NCBI RefSeq assembly: GCF_011764485.1 | Contig: NZ_AP022848.1 | Span: 3,066,001-3,130,000, forward strand | DNA from: Bosea sp. ANAM02 | GTDB lineage: Bacteria; Pseudomonadota; Alphaproteobacteria; Rhizobiales; Beijerinckiaceae | Reading direction: 5' to 3' | Length of the DNA stretch: 64,000 nucleotides | Part shown: in pieces, positions 8,780-19,011 of the stretch | Layout of the letters: each line of letters starts with the position of its first letter | How positions within the stretch are numbered: position 1 is the first letter of the stretch | Position numbers and translations under genes: made by a program | The notes under the pieces: model-generated | The model's input: the letters and a program-made list of their open reading frames with translations, nothing else | The model's database searches: none | What the model was told of the DNA's origin: nothing

Positions 8780-9139
8780 TCAGTTCTGCGGAATCTTCGC
8801 CGGTTCCGGCGGCGGCGTCGCGCCGAGCGCCTTGGCGGTGGTGCCGGCGGCCTCATTGGCCTTCTGCTTGGCATCCAGCGCAGCCTCGATCTTCTTATAG
8901 TCCTCGACCGGCTTGCGCGGCGCGGCGCGTGTCACACTCGACCCGACAGGAACGTATTCGAGCTCGGCCGGGCGGGCCTCCCGGACGAAAGCCTTCGATT
9001 CCTGCGGGGTTGTCGCCAGGCCCGCAGCCTCGGCAACGCCCTTGAAGCCCTCGTCGCTGCCGCAACCGGCAAGTGCCGCACCGGCCACGACCAGCGCCGG
9101 AATCAGGAGCAGCTTCTTCGCGGAGATCTCAGTCGGCAT
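8780..9139 (-). CDS. Small putative lipoprotein
   Basis: From the ATG at 9139 the product is 119 residues, with a lipoprotein signal peptide: KKLLLIPALVVAGAALAGC, lipobox LAGC, lipidated Cys26. The mature part is short, charged and Pro/Ala-rich at the end, without a recognised domain. GGAC lies 8 bases before the start. It lies upstream of alaC on the same strand, 183 bases away. Role unknown; probably periplasm-facing and membrane-anchored. Confidence 0.75.
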   Translation of the reverse strand: MPTEISAKKLLLIPALVVAGAALAGCGSDEGFKGVAEAAGLATTPQESKAFVREARPAELEYVPVGSSVTRAAPRKPVEDYKKIEAALDAKQKANEAAGTTAKALGATPPPEPAKIPQN

Positions 9140-9255
9140 CGTTGCGTCCAGCGGTTGTCGATTTAGCTTGGTAAAGCACACAGGCTGCGTCCTTAATAGG
9201 ACCAAAATGGAGCGCCATGCGCTATCCTATAACCACAGGGGGGAAAGGGCTGCAC

Positions 9256-11076
9256 ATGAGCGGAAAGAGCGACAGGGCGAAGGATACCACCGGCCCGGCC
9301 GAGGCCGCCGTTCCCGACTTCGACCAGTTCGCGCAGAATATGGGCCGCCTCGTCGAGGAATACGGCAAGGTCACCGCCGCCTACCTGAAACCGCTCGAAC
9401 GCGGCGAGGCCAAGACGGGCCAAGCCGACGAAGCCAGCGACATGGTCAAGACGCTGGGACGCGTGGCCGAACGCTGGGTCAACGATCCCTCCAGGATCAT
9501 CGAGGCGCAGGCGTCCCTGACCGGGGACTTCATGAACCTCTGGAGCACGGCGCTGAAACGGGCCGGCGGCGAGGCGGTCGCTCCCGTCGCCGAGCCGGAC
9601 AAGCGCGACGGCCGCTTCAAGGATCCGGACTGGACCAATCACCCGACCTTCGACTTCATCAAGCAGGCCTATCTGATCGGCTCGCGCTGGGCCGAGACGA
9701 TGGTCGACAAGGCGGACGACCTCGATCCCCATACGCGCGAGAAGGCCCGCTTCTACATCAAGCAGATCGCGGGCGCCCTCTCGCCCACCAATTTCGTCGC
9801 GACCAATCCCGAACTGCTGCGCGAGACGCTGCAGCAGAACGGCGAGAATCTCGTGCGCGGCATGAAGATGTATGCCGAGGATGTCGAGGCCGGCGGCGGC
9901 GAGCTGAAGATCCGCCAGTCCGACGCCGGTTCCTTCGAGGTCGGCGTCAATATCGCGACGACGCCCGGCAAGGTCGTCTTCCGCAACGAGATCATCGAAC
10001 TGATTCAGTACGCGCCGGCGACGCCGCAGGTGCTGAAGCGGCCGCTGCTGATCGTGCCGCCCTGGATCAACAAGTTCTACATCCTCGATCTCAACCCGGA
10101 GAAGAGCTTCATCCGCTGGTGCGTCGCGCAGGGGCTGACGGTCTTCTGCATCTCCTGGGTCAATCCGGACGCGCGCCACGCCGCGAAGGATTTCGAGAGC
10201 TACATGCGCGAGGGCATCTTCGCCGCGCTCGACGCGGTCGAGCAGGCGACCGGCGAGAAGAAGGTTTCGGCGATCGGCTATTGCGTCGGCGGCACGCTGC
10301 TCGGCGTGACGCTGGCCTATATGGCGGCCACGCGCGACAAGCGTATCGAGAGCGCGACCTTCTTCACCACGCAGGTCGATTTCGCGCAGGCCGGCGAGCT
10401 CTCGGTTTTCGTCGACGAAGAGCAGATCCGCGCAATCGAGGAGCAGATGGCCCGCACCGGCTATCTCGACGGCGCGCGGATGGCGGGCGCCTTCAACATG
10501 CTGCGCCCGAACGACCTGATCTGGTCCTACGCGGTCAACAACTATCTGAAGGGCAAGGCGCCGACGCCGTTCGACCTGCTCTACTGGAACTCGGATTCGA
10601 CGCGGATGCCGGCGGCGAACCACTCGTTCTACCTGCGCAACTGCTATCTCGACAACAAGCTCTCCAAGGGCGAGATGCGGATCGGCGGCAAGACGCTCGA
10701 CCTCAGGCAGATCACGATCCCGATCTACAATCTCGCGGCGCGCGAGGACCATATCGCACCGGCGCAATCGGTCTTCAACGGCTCGCAATGCTTCGGCGGC
10801 CCGGTCGAGCATGTCGTCGCCGGCTCCGGCCATATCGCCGGCGTCGTCAACCCGCCGGCCAAGGTGAAGTACCAGTACTGGACCGGCGGCCCGGCCAAGG
10901 GCCGCTATGCCGACTGGCTGGCCAAGGCCGACGAGCATCCGGGCTCGTGGTGGCCGCACTGGTTCGGCTGGCTGGAGGCGCAGGCGCCGAAGAAGGTTCC
11001 GGCCCGCGAACCGGGCGGCGGCAAGCTCGAGCCGCTCGCCGACGCGCCCGGCACCTATGTGAAGATCAAGGCCTGA
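9256..11076 (+). CDS. phaC: Class I poly(3-hydroxyalkanoate) synthase
   Basis: Polymerises (R)-3-hydroxyacyl-CoA into PHA granules. The alpha/beta-hydrolase core has the lipase-like box GYCVGG with nucleophile Cys343, then Asp498 (REDHIAP) and His526 (SGHIAG). The N-terminal domain and the [12 protein letters not shown] and ISWVNPD motifs are typical of class I. I chose the ATG at 9256 (606 residues) because a purine-rich AGGGGGGAAAGGG run ends 6 bases before it; an ATG at 9217 would add 13 residues. No phaA, phaB, phasin or phaR lies nearby. The lipoprotein gene is divergent. Confidence 0.96.
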   Translation: MSGKSDRAKDTTGPAEAAVPDFDQFAQNMGRLVEEYGKVTAAYLKPLERGEAKTGQADEASDMVKTLGRVAERWVNDPSRIIEAQASLTGDFMNLWSTALKRAGGEAVAPVAEPDKRDGRFKDPDWTNHPTFDFIKQAYLIGSRWAETMVDKADDLDPHTREKARFYIKQIAGALSPTNFVATNPELLRETLQQNGENLVRGMKMYAEDVEAGGGELKIRQSDAGSFEVGVNIATTPGKVVFRNEIIELIQYAPATPQVLKRPLLIVPPWINKFYILDLNPEKSFIRWCVAQGLTVFCISWVNPDARHAAKDFESYMREGIFAALDAVEQATGEKKVSAIGYCVGGTLLGVTLAYMAATRDKRIESATFFTTQVDFAQAGELSVFVDEEQIRAIEEQMARTGYLDGARMAGAFNMLRPNDLIWSYAVNNYLKGKAPTPFDLLYWNSDSTRMPAANHSFYLRNCYLDNKLSKGEMRIGGKTLDLRQITIPIYNLAAREDHIAPAQSVFNGSQCFGGPVEHVVAGSGHIAGVVNPPAKVKYQYWTGGPAKGRYADWLAKADEHPGSWWPHWFGWLEAQAPKKVPAREPGGGKLEPLADAPGTYVKIKA

Positions 11077-11275
11077 CGGAACCGCCGGCCACGGCGAGAG
11101 CGGCGATCCGACCGGAAGGATCGTCTGTTCACGGAGGACCGGAACGCTTCTGTCGCCTGCCGCCGGACGCGGCGCGATGGCTCCGGCTCACATGGCCGCG
11201 AGCCGCTTCCCGCCGCCCATTGCATCCAGCGCCGGATGCCCGAGCGGCCGCGCGGCCGGCGCCCTCCCCGTCATC

Positions 11276-11551
11276 TCATCCCAGCCGCCGGGTCGCGCCG
11301 CCCTTGTGTCCATGCCCCGGGCGGATCGCCGGCGCGGGCATGAGATAGGCGCCGCCGGCACCGCCGAGCGCGGGCCAGCCCGGATCGGCATAGGCATTGA
11401 GCTCCCAGCAGCGCAGGCGCTGACGCTCGCTATCGGTGGTCGCGTCCGAGCAGGCTGAAACCTGCGAACGCTGCCAGAAGGCGGATGCCGGCCCGCACGC
11501 GGCTGCAATCGTCGCAGCCGCCAGGCAGGCCGGAATCAGAACACCACGCAT
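11276..11551 (-). CDS. Small secreted protein, unknown function
   Basis: A 91-residue product with a clear Sec signal peptide (MRGVLIPACLAAATIAAACG, cleavage likely after PASA) and a mature part of about 65 residues with two cysteines (SACSD and LRCWE) that could form a disulfide. The tail is Gly/His/Arg-rich. AAAGGG lies 9 bases upstream. I do not recognise a family. It is divergent from the HigA-N-like gene. The cysteine-containing signal peptide could be read as a lipobox, but no clean L-x-x-C is present. Confidence 0.65.
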   Translation of the reverse strand: MRGVLIPACLAAATIAAACGPASAFWQRSQVSACSDATTDSERQRLRCWELNAYADPGWPALGGAGGAYLMPAPAIRPGHGHKGGATRRLG

Positions 11552-11677
11552 GGCCTGCCCTTTCGGCATCTTGAATCCCGCTGGAGAACGCGCATTCTGC
11601 CCGCTTCGCCCTTGCCGAAGGCTTAAACCGACGATCTCGCGGCTCGATGGCCGATCACGTGTCGCCTGGCGAGGCGC

Positions 11678-11702
11678 GGAACCCGGTGCGCCGGCCGGCG
11701 TT
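11678..11702 (+). promoter_or_regulatory. Candidate EcfG (general stress response) promoter
   Basis: GGAAC at 11678-11682 and CGTT at 11699-11702 are separated by 16 bases, matching the alphaproteobacterial EcfG consensus GGAAC-N16/17-CGTT. It lies 84 bases upstream of the small HigA-N-like gene and reads toward it. Confidence 0.5.
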
Positions 11703-11785
11703 CGGTTCGACGTCGGCGCGATGACCGTCGCGAGACATCGGCCAGCATCCCAGTCCCCGTGCCGCCACTCAGGAGACCCCGTCCC

Positions 11786-11953
11786 GTGAAGCTGCCCATC
11801 GTGATCCACACCGAGGAAGACTACGATCGCGCGCAGCAGCGCGTGGCGGAGCTGAACGCAATGCCGGATGGTGCCGAGAAGGAGCGCGAACTGCAGGCAC
11901 TCGCCGAAGCCATGCTCGCCTTCGAGCTGCGGCGCGACGACGCCGACGATTGA
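11786..11953 (+). CDS. 55-aa protein resembling the N-terminal part of HigA antitoxins
   Basis: The GTG at 11786 follows AGGAG by 10 bases and gives MKLPIVIHTEEDYDRAQQRV and on to residue 55. The pattern 'I-x-T-E-x-D-Y-x-x-A-x-x-x-V/I-x-x-L' followed by 'ERELQALAEAMLAFE' matches the N-terminal helical segment of HigA-type antitoxins, but the frame stops before any helix-turn-helix and no toxin gene is adjacent. It may be a stand-alone helical protein or a remnant. A GTG at 11759 would add 9 residues but has no ribosome-binding site. An EcfG-like promoter lies upstream. Confidence 0.65.
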   Translation: MKLPIVIHTEEDYDRAQQRVAELNAMPDGAEKERELQALAEAMLAFELRRDDADD

Positions 11954-11974
11954 GGCCAAGAGCCTGTTCCGGCT

Positions 11975-12178
11975 TCAGGAATCGTTGCTGGCATTGAGTT
12001 CTTCGGGACGCAGGCCCTCATCCGGCACCGCGGCGCGTTCCGGGCTCGCCGCCCACAGGACGAGAATCTCAGCGATGACCTGGTCGCGGGAGCGCCCTTG
12101 CCCGTGAATTTCGATATGGCGGTCGAGCACGGCCAGCGTGAGCTCGTCGAGCGCGAGCGTGACAGGGATTGCCGGCAT
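11975..12178 (-). CDS. Small ribbon-helix-helix-like protein
   Basis: A 67-residue protein whose first ~45 residues (PVTLALDELTLAVLDRHIEI, then GRSRDQVIAEIL) have the strand-helix-helix pattern of CopG/Arc-type DNA-binding proteins: a short beta strand, a helix with periodic Leu, then S/R-containing turn and second helix. The C-terminal 20 residues are acidic. GAGG lies 8 bases upstream of the ATG. It converges with the HigA-N-like gene (21 bases apart). Pairing of the two as a regulatory unit is possible but unproved. Confidence 0.65.
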   Translation of the reverse strand: MPAIPVTLALDELTLAVLDRHIEIHGQGRSRDQVIAEILVLWAASPERAAVPDEGLRPEELNASNDS

Positions 12179-12203
12179 CGGAGCACCTCGTAAAGCTCAT
12201 TGT

Positions 12204-12229
12204 GGAACAGCATCCGCGGCTAAAACGTT
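12204..12229 (+). promoter_or_regulatory. Candidate EcfG promoter upstream of the PRC-barrel gene
   Basis: GGAAC (12204-12208) and CGTT (12226-12229) with a 17-base spacer, in the divergent gap between the RHH-like and PRC-barrel genes. It reads toward the PRC-barrel gene and would give a leader of roughly 210 bases. PRC-barrel proteins are frequent members of EcfG regulons. Confidence 0.5.
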
Positions 12230-12446
12230 TCGGCGAATGCGACATTGGAGCACAGCTCCGGCCTGCACTCAAACCTCGGCAGAACAATATCCATCTGCCG
12301 GAGTGGCAGATCATGCGCTTCGGCAGGCTGCCGACGAAAGAATTCGGTCGATAATCAAAAATATCCGGGCACGAGATCGAACAAACTCGTCTCCCGCTTG
12401 TTGACGAAGTGACCCGCTTCGAAGCGGAAACATTCCGGAGGAAGAT

Positions 12447-13010
12447 ATGATCAGGCATCATCACTTCATGTTGTCCACCGTTGGTGTCGCGATGCTCGCC
12501 ACGGCGGCCATGGCCCAGACCAGCGCGCCGACGCCGCCCTCCTCGACGCCCGCCGCGCCAACGGCGACCCAGCCGAGCGCCAGTGCTCCGGCCGACACCA
12601 AGGCCGAGACCAATCTGGCGGGCCAGGGCAAGTGGCGCACCAGCAAGCTGATCGGCGTCGATATCTACGGCCCCGACGACAAGAAGGTCGGCGACATCAC
12701 CGAGGTCATCGTCGACAAGACCGGCAAGGTCGACATGGTCACGATCGGCGTCGGCGGCTTCCTGGGTATCGGAGCGAAGGACGTCGCCGTTCCGTTCGAT
12801 CAGGTGAACTGGAGCGATCAGCCGATGGCCGCGCCGGCTCCGGCGCCTGCCCCGGCCGGCAGTGCCAGCAGCACCGGTGGCGGCATGGCCTCCCCGCCGG
12901 CGACCGCCGCGGCACCGAAGGCGCCGGCTATGTACCCGGACCACGGCAAGATCACCATGACCAAGGACCAACTCAAAAGCGCGCCGAGCGTGACCTATTC
13001 TGGTACCTGA
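12447..13010 (+). CDS. Exported PRC-barrel domain protein
   Basis: 187 residues. A signal peptide (MIRHHHFMLSTVGVAMLATA, cleavage after AMA) is followed by a Pro/Ala/Thr-rich linker, then a PRC-barrel (about 64-128): WRTSKLIGVDIYGPDDKKVG, with DITEVIVDKTGKV and IGAKDVAVPFDQV completing the beta core. A second Ala/Pro-rich stretch and a short C-terminal tail follow. GGAGGAAG lies just before the ATG. Such periplasmic PRC proteins are common in Hyphomicrobiales and often stress-linked; the ligand is unknown. Confidence 0.85.
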   Translation: MIRHHHFMLSTVGVAMLATAAMAQTSAPTPPSSTPAAPTATQPSASAPADTKAETNLAGQGKWRTSKLIGVDIYGPDDKKVGDITEVIVDKTGKVDMVTIGVGGFLGIGAKDVAVPFDQVNWSDQPMAAPAPAPAPAGSASSTGGGMASPPATAAAPKAPAMYPDHGKITMTKDQLKSAPSVTYSGT

Positions 13011-13046
13011 CGGCCGATCCGCGCAGCGGATGGATCGTCATCCAGG

Positions 13047-13077
13047 CCCGCCCCGCGAAAGTGGGGCGGGTCTCCTT
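13047..13077. terminator. Hairpin terminator between convergent genes
   Basis: CCCGCCCC (13047-13054) pairs with GGGGCGGG (13063-13070) around a short GCGAAAGT loop, followed by TCTCCTTCT on the plus strand. It lies between the PRC-barrel stop and the nnr stop and could serve both, mainly the former. Confidence 0.65.
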
Positions 13078-13090
13078 CTGTCTAAATGTT

Positions 13091-15237
<2,147 letters not shown>

Positions 15238-15336
15238 GGACTTCTCCCCCGATCATGGGACAACGAGCCGCAAGCCGGATTGGAGCCGGGTGCGGCAGCG
15301 TGACATTGAATAACTGCTGGCAAGAGGAATGCTGAA

Positions 15337-16746
15337 ATGAAAAGCGCCAAGGATGTCCTCAAGGCGATCAAGGACAACGACGTCAAGTATGTCGACTTCC
15401 GCTTCACCGACCCGCGCGGCAAGTGGCAGCACGTGACCTTCGACGTCGGCATGATCGACGAGGACATCTTCGCCGAGGGCACGATGTTCGACGGCTCCTC
15501 GATCGCCGGCTGGAAGGCCATCAACGAGTCCGACATGCTGCTGATGCCGGATCCGACGACCGCCACGATGGACCCGTTCTTCTCGGCTCCGACCATGGTC
15601 ATCAGCTGCGACGTGCTCGAGCCCGGCACCGGCGAACCCTATGGCCGCGATCCGCGCGGCATCGCCAAGAAGGCCGAGGCCTACCTGAAGTCGACCGGTA
15701 TCGGCGATACCGTCTATGTCGGCCCCGAGGCCGAGTTCTTCGTCTTCGACGACGTCAAGATCGCCGCGGACCCGTACCACACCGGCTTCAAGCTCGATAA
15801 CGTCGAGCTGCCGACCAACGGCTATGCCGATTACGAAGGCGGCAATCTCGGCCACCGCATCGCCACCAAGGGCGGCTACTTCCCCGTCCCGCCGCAGGAT
15901 TCGGCGCAGGACATGCGCGGCGAGATGCTGGCCGCGATGCAGTCCATGGGCGTCCATGTCGAGAAGCACCATCACGAGGTCGCCTCGGCCCAGCACGAGC
16001 TCGGCATGAAGTTCGACACGCTCGTGCACACCGCCGACATGATGCAGGTCTACAAGTACGCGATCCACAACGTGGCCCAGAGCTACGGCAAGACCGCGAC
16101 CTTCATGCCGAAGCCGGTCTATGGCGACAACGGCTCGGGCATGCATGTCCATCAGTCGATCTGGAAGGGCGGCAAGCCGGTCTTCGCCGGCAACAAATAT
16201 GCCGACCTGTCGCAGGAGTGCCTCTGGTACATCGGCGGCATCATCAAGCACGCCAAGTCGCTGAACGCCTTCACCAACCCGTCGACCAACTCCTACAAGC
16301 GCCTCGTTCCGGGCTATGAGGCCCCGGTGCTGCTCGCCTATTCGGCGCGCAACCGCTCGGCCTCCTGCCGTATTCCGTGGACGACCTCGCCGAAGGCCAA
16401 GCGCGTCGAGGTCCGCTTCCCCGATCCGATGGCGAACCCCTATCTCGCCTTCGCCGCCATGCTTATGGCCGGCCTCGACGGCATCGTGAACAAGATCGAT
16501 CCCGGCCCGGCGATGGACAAGGATCTCTATGACCTGCCGCCGCGCGAGCTGAAGAAGATCCCGACGGTCTGCGGCTCGCTGCGCGAGGCTCTGGAAGCGC
16601 TCAAGAAGGACAACGCCTATCTCAAGGCCGGCGGCGTCTTCAACGACGACTTCATCGAGAGCTATATCGAGCTCAAGATGCAGGACGTGGCGCGTTTCGA
16701 GATGACGCCGCACCCGGTCGAGTTCGCGATGTACTACTCGTACTGA
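15337..16746 (+). CDS. glnA: Glutamine synthetase, type I
   Basis: A 469-residue GSI enzyme condensing glutamate and ammonia. [10 protein letters not shown] (50-59), the metal-ligand region EKHHHEV, and [10 protein letters not shown] are present. The adenylylation site Tyr398 sits in KDLYDLPP, so activity is probably controlled by GlnE through the PII protein encoded just upstream. AGAGGA lies about 9 bases before the ATG. A strong terminator follows. Confidence 0.98.
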   Translation: MKSAKDVLKAIKDNDVKYVDFRFTDPRGKWQHVTFDVGMIDEDIFAEGTMFDGSSIAGWKAINESDMLLMPDPTTATMDPFFSAPTMVISCDVLEPGTGEPYGRDPRGIAKKAEAYLKSTGIGDTVYVGPEAEFFVFDDVKIAADPYHTGFKLDNVELPTNGYADYEGGNLGHRIATKGGYFPVPPQDSAQDMRGEMLAAMQSMGVHVEKHHHEVASAQHELGMKFDTLVHTADMMQVYKYAIHNVAQSYGKTATFMPKPVYGDNGSGMHVHQSIWKGGKPVFAGNKYADLSQECLWYIGGIIKHAKSLNAFTNPSTNSYKRLVPGYEAPVLLAYSARNRSASCRIPWTTSPKAKRVEVRFPDPMANPYLAFAAMLMAGLDGIVNKIDPGPAMDKDLYDLPPRELKKIPTVCGSLREALEALKKDNAYLKAGGVFNDDFIESYIELKMQDVARFEMTPHPVEFAMYYSY

Positions 16747-16798
16747 GGTTGTTCCGGCGGCCGCGCAGGCAGCCGCCGGCATGTCCAGAACAATCCGG

Positions 16799-16830
16799 GC
16801 CGGGGCAGCGATGCCCCGGCTCTTTTCTTC
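16799..16830 (+). terminator. Rho-independent terminator of glnA
   Basis: GCCGGGGCA pairs perfectly with TGCCCCGGC around a GCGA tetraloop (16799-16820), followed by TCTTTTCTTC. Confidence 0.9.
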
Positions 16831-16864
16831 GCGGTGATGTCGCACCGCTATCGGCGCGGCGGCC

Positions 16865-18082
16865 TCAGCCGCCGAGGCCGACGAGGCCACGATAGCTCTC
16901 GATCGTGCGCCGGACGTGCCGCTCCATCGTCAGCGGATCGGCCCAGTAGCGACGATAGGCCGCCGCCCCCATCGCGCCCGCGCAGTCGTCATCCTTCAGC
17001 CGGACGAGCGCGGCCGAAAGACCCGCGACATCCCCGCCATCGACGAGGATGCCGTCCTCTGCGTCGATCACCCAGCTCGCGGGCCCCGTGGTCCGTGCCA
17101 GAACGACCGGCACGCCGAGCGACCGCGCCTCCGCAATCACCAGCGGCCCGGGCTCGTACCAGATCGAAGGCAGCACCAGGCAGCGCGCCTGCGCGATCTC
17201 GGCGAAGACCTGCCCGGCTGGCACCCAGCCGCGAATCTCGGCTTGCGGGTTGAGCCGTGCGATCTCGCTGGCCAGCGGGCCTTCGCCGACGAAGCGCACG
17301 GGCGCATCGGCATCACGCGCCGCCATCGCCAGCACATCGGCGGCCTTCTCCTGGGTGAACCGTCCGAGGAACAGGGCATGCCGGTTGCGCGCCGCATCGA
17401 CGGCCGGCCGGCGCTGCGCCTCCATCATGTTCTCGACCACGACATGGCGCGCCTGCGGCGGCAGGAAAGGCTCGGCGAACTGGCGCGCGAAATCGCTGAC
17501 ATGGATGAAGAGCGGCGCTTCGAGGCGGCGCATCGCCCTGTCCGAGCCGAATTGTCGGGCGACACGGACGAGCTTGTGCAGATAGGAAGCGCGGTCGCAA
17601 TTGCTGGTCATGCAGCCGGGCGACATCGGCCGGCGCCGGCAGACCGCATTGGCCCTGAAGTCGAAATAGCCGCCGACCGGACAGAACGAGAAGTAGTCGT
17701 GCATGGTGACCGCAACGGGCAGGCCGCTGTCACCGGCCGCCGCGATGGCCGCCGGACTGAACGCCTTGGTCCATTGATGGAGATGCACCAGCGTTTCGCC
17801 GCGTGGCTGGCCAGCGAGCAGCTTGCGCAGGAACGCGTGGGCCTGCGCGTTCCAGATGCCCTGCCGGGCTGCCGCGAGCTTGCTGCCGACCTGCCAGATC
17901 TCCTCGCCGGGGAAGCGCTCGACATGGATCAACGGATGGTCGAGCCGCTCGGAGACGGGGCCGATGGCGCAGGCGAAGACGATTTGGACGCCGGCTTCCG
18001 CCAGCCCGCGGGCGCTTTCGATCGCAACCTTCGCGGCCCCGCCATTGACCGAACCGAAATCACTGATGATGACCGCGCGCAC
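16865..18082 (-). CDS. GT4-like (GT-B) glycosyltransferase
   Basis: 405 residues. The N-terminal ISDFGSVNGGAAKVAIE is the glycine-rich loop of GT-B transferases, and the C-terminal half has ALFLGRFTQEKAADV, then VGEGPL and the E-x7-E nucleotide-sugar motif in EPGPLVIAEARSLGVPVV. A cysteine-rich stretch near residues 135-165 (FCPVGG, VCRRR, GCMTSNC) resembles the zinc-like insert seen in some cell-surface GT4 enzymes. It ends a minus-strand run after the GT2 and flippase genes (53 bases from the GT2 stop). Donor and acceptor are unknown. Confidence 0.88.
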   Translation of the reverse strand: MRAVIISDFGSVNGGAAKVAIESARGLAEAGVQIVFACAIGPVSERLDHPLIHVERFPGEEIWQVGSKLAAARQGIWNAQAHAFLRKLLAGQPRGETLVHLHQWTKAFSPAAIAAAGDSGLPVAVTMHDYFSFCPVGGYFDFRANAVCRRRPMSPGCMTSNCDRASYLHKLVRVARQFGSDRAMRRLEAPLFIHVSDFARQFAEPFLPPQARHVVVENMMEAQRRPAVDAARNRHALFLGRFTQEKAADVLAMAARDADAPVRFVGEGPLASEIARLNPQAEIRGWVPAGQVFAEIAQARCLVLPSIWYEPGPLVIAEARSLGVPVVLARTTGPASWVIDAEDGILVDGGDVAGLSAALVRLKDDDCAGAMGAAAYRRYWADPLTMERHVRRTIESYRGLVGLGG

Positions 18083-18135
18083 GACGTTCTCCCGCGGGCA
18101 TTCTCGCCACGAAAGATTGAGGAAGGGCTGACGCC

Positions 18136-19011
18136 CTATTTGAATGTGAGGATGCGCTGCGGGTTCAATCGGGCCCGCATCAGGTCAAGCAGCGCGATGC
18201 CGTTGCCCTTCAGCCGGCCGCGGCGGTCGACATAAGGCTGCTCGCGCAGGCTGCCAAGGAAATTGGCCGCGACGTTTCCGGCCATCAGGCGCAGCGCCTT
18301 GCCGGACGTCATCGTGCCCTTGCGCCAGAGATAGATCGGGTTGGCGATCTGCGAATAGCCGAAATGCAACCCCGATGTCCGCCCGCGCTTGCTGCCGAGA
18401 TGGACGCCCCGGAGCGCCGTGCAATGGACGATCTGGCCCATGGGCGCGAGCTGGCGGCAGAAATCGACATCCTCCTGCCAGCCATAGAGCGGCAGGTTCT
18501 CGTCGAAGCGCGCCGCCGCCGTCCGCACAGCCGCCATCCGCACCAGCATGTTGCAGCCATAGGCATTGTAGACCGGCCAGGTCGCCCTCGCCTCGCCCGG
18601 ATCGGAGGCCAGGATCCGGATCGCCTCATCGCGACCGATCCCCGGGCCGTGGATGCCGTCGGCGAGGACCGTCCCGGTCGCGGCGACGACATCCGGTCTG
18701 GCTCCGAACAAGGCCTCCGCCTCGGCCAGGAAGGCCTGCGCCGGCATGTAGTCGTCGTCGAGGAAGACGACGATGTCGGCATCATTGGCAGCATCGAGGA
18801 TCGCGTTGCGCTGGCCGCAGCTGCCGCGCCGCCCCTCGACGCACCGAACGGGGATGGGCAGACACCCCGCTGCCGCCTCGTCGAGATCAGCCGGCGTGGC
18901 CGGACAGACGAAGACCGCATCGGGCAGGCGGCTCTGCTCCGCAAGATGCGCGAGCGTCTCCGACAGCACGGCGCGCCGGCCGGCGGTTGCGATGCCGATG
19001 GCGATCTTCAT
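18136..19011 (-). CDS. GT2-like glycosyltransferase
   Basis: The ATG at 19011 (MKIAIGIATAGRRAV) gives 291 residues; its frame continues upstream without a stop but has no coding support there. GT-A features are the N-terminal IGIATAGR strand, RGSCGQRNAILDAA, the DXD-like metal motif FLDDDYMP (about 94-101) and LYGWQEDVDFCRQL. The start overlaps the flippase stop by four bases (TCATGA), so the two are translationally coupled. It probably adds a sugar to a lipid-linked or surface glycan. Confidence 0.9.
   Translation of the reverse strand: MKIAIGIATAGRRAVLSETLAHLAEQSRLPDAVFVCPATPADLDEAAAGCLPIPVRCVEGRRGSCGQRNAILDAANDADIVVFLDDDYMPAQAFLAEAEALFGARPDVVAATGTVLADGIHGPGIGRDEAIRILASDPGEARATWPVYNAYGCNMLVRMAAVRTAAARFDENLPLYGWQEDVDFCRQLAPMGQIVHCTALRGVHLGSKRGRTSGLHFGYSQIANPIYLWRKGTMTSGKALRLMAGNVAANFLGSLREQPYVDRRGRLKGNGIALLDLMRARLNPQRILTFK

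Noticed and set aside
12169..12354. Small plus-strand frame between the RHH-like and PRC-barrel genes
   Set aside because: It overlaps the RHH-like start, has no ribosome-binding site and covers the candidate EcfG promoter.
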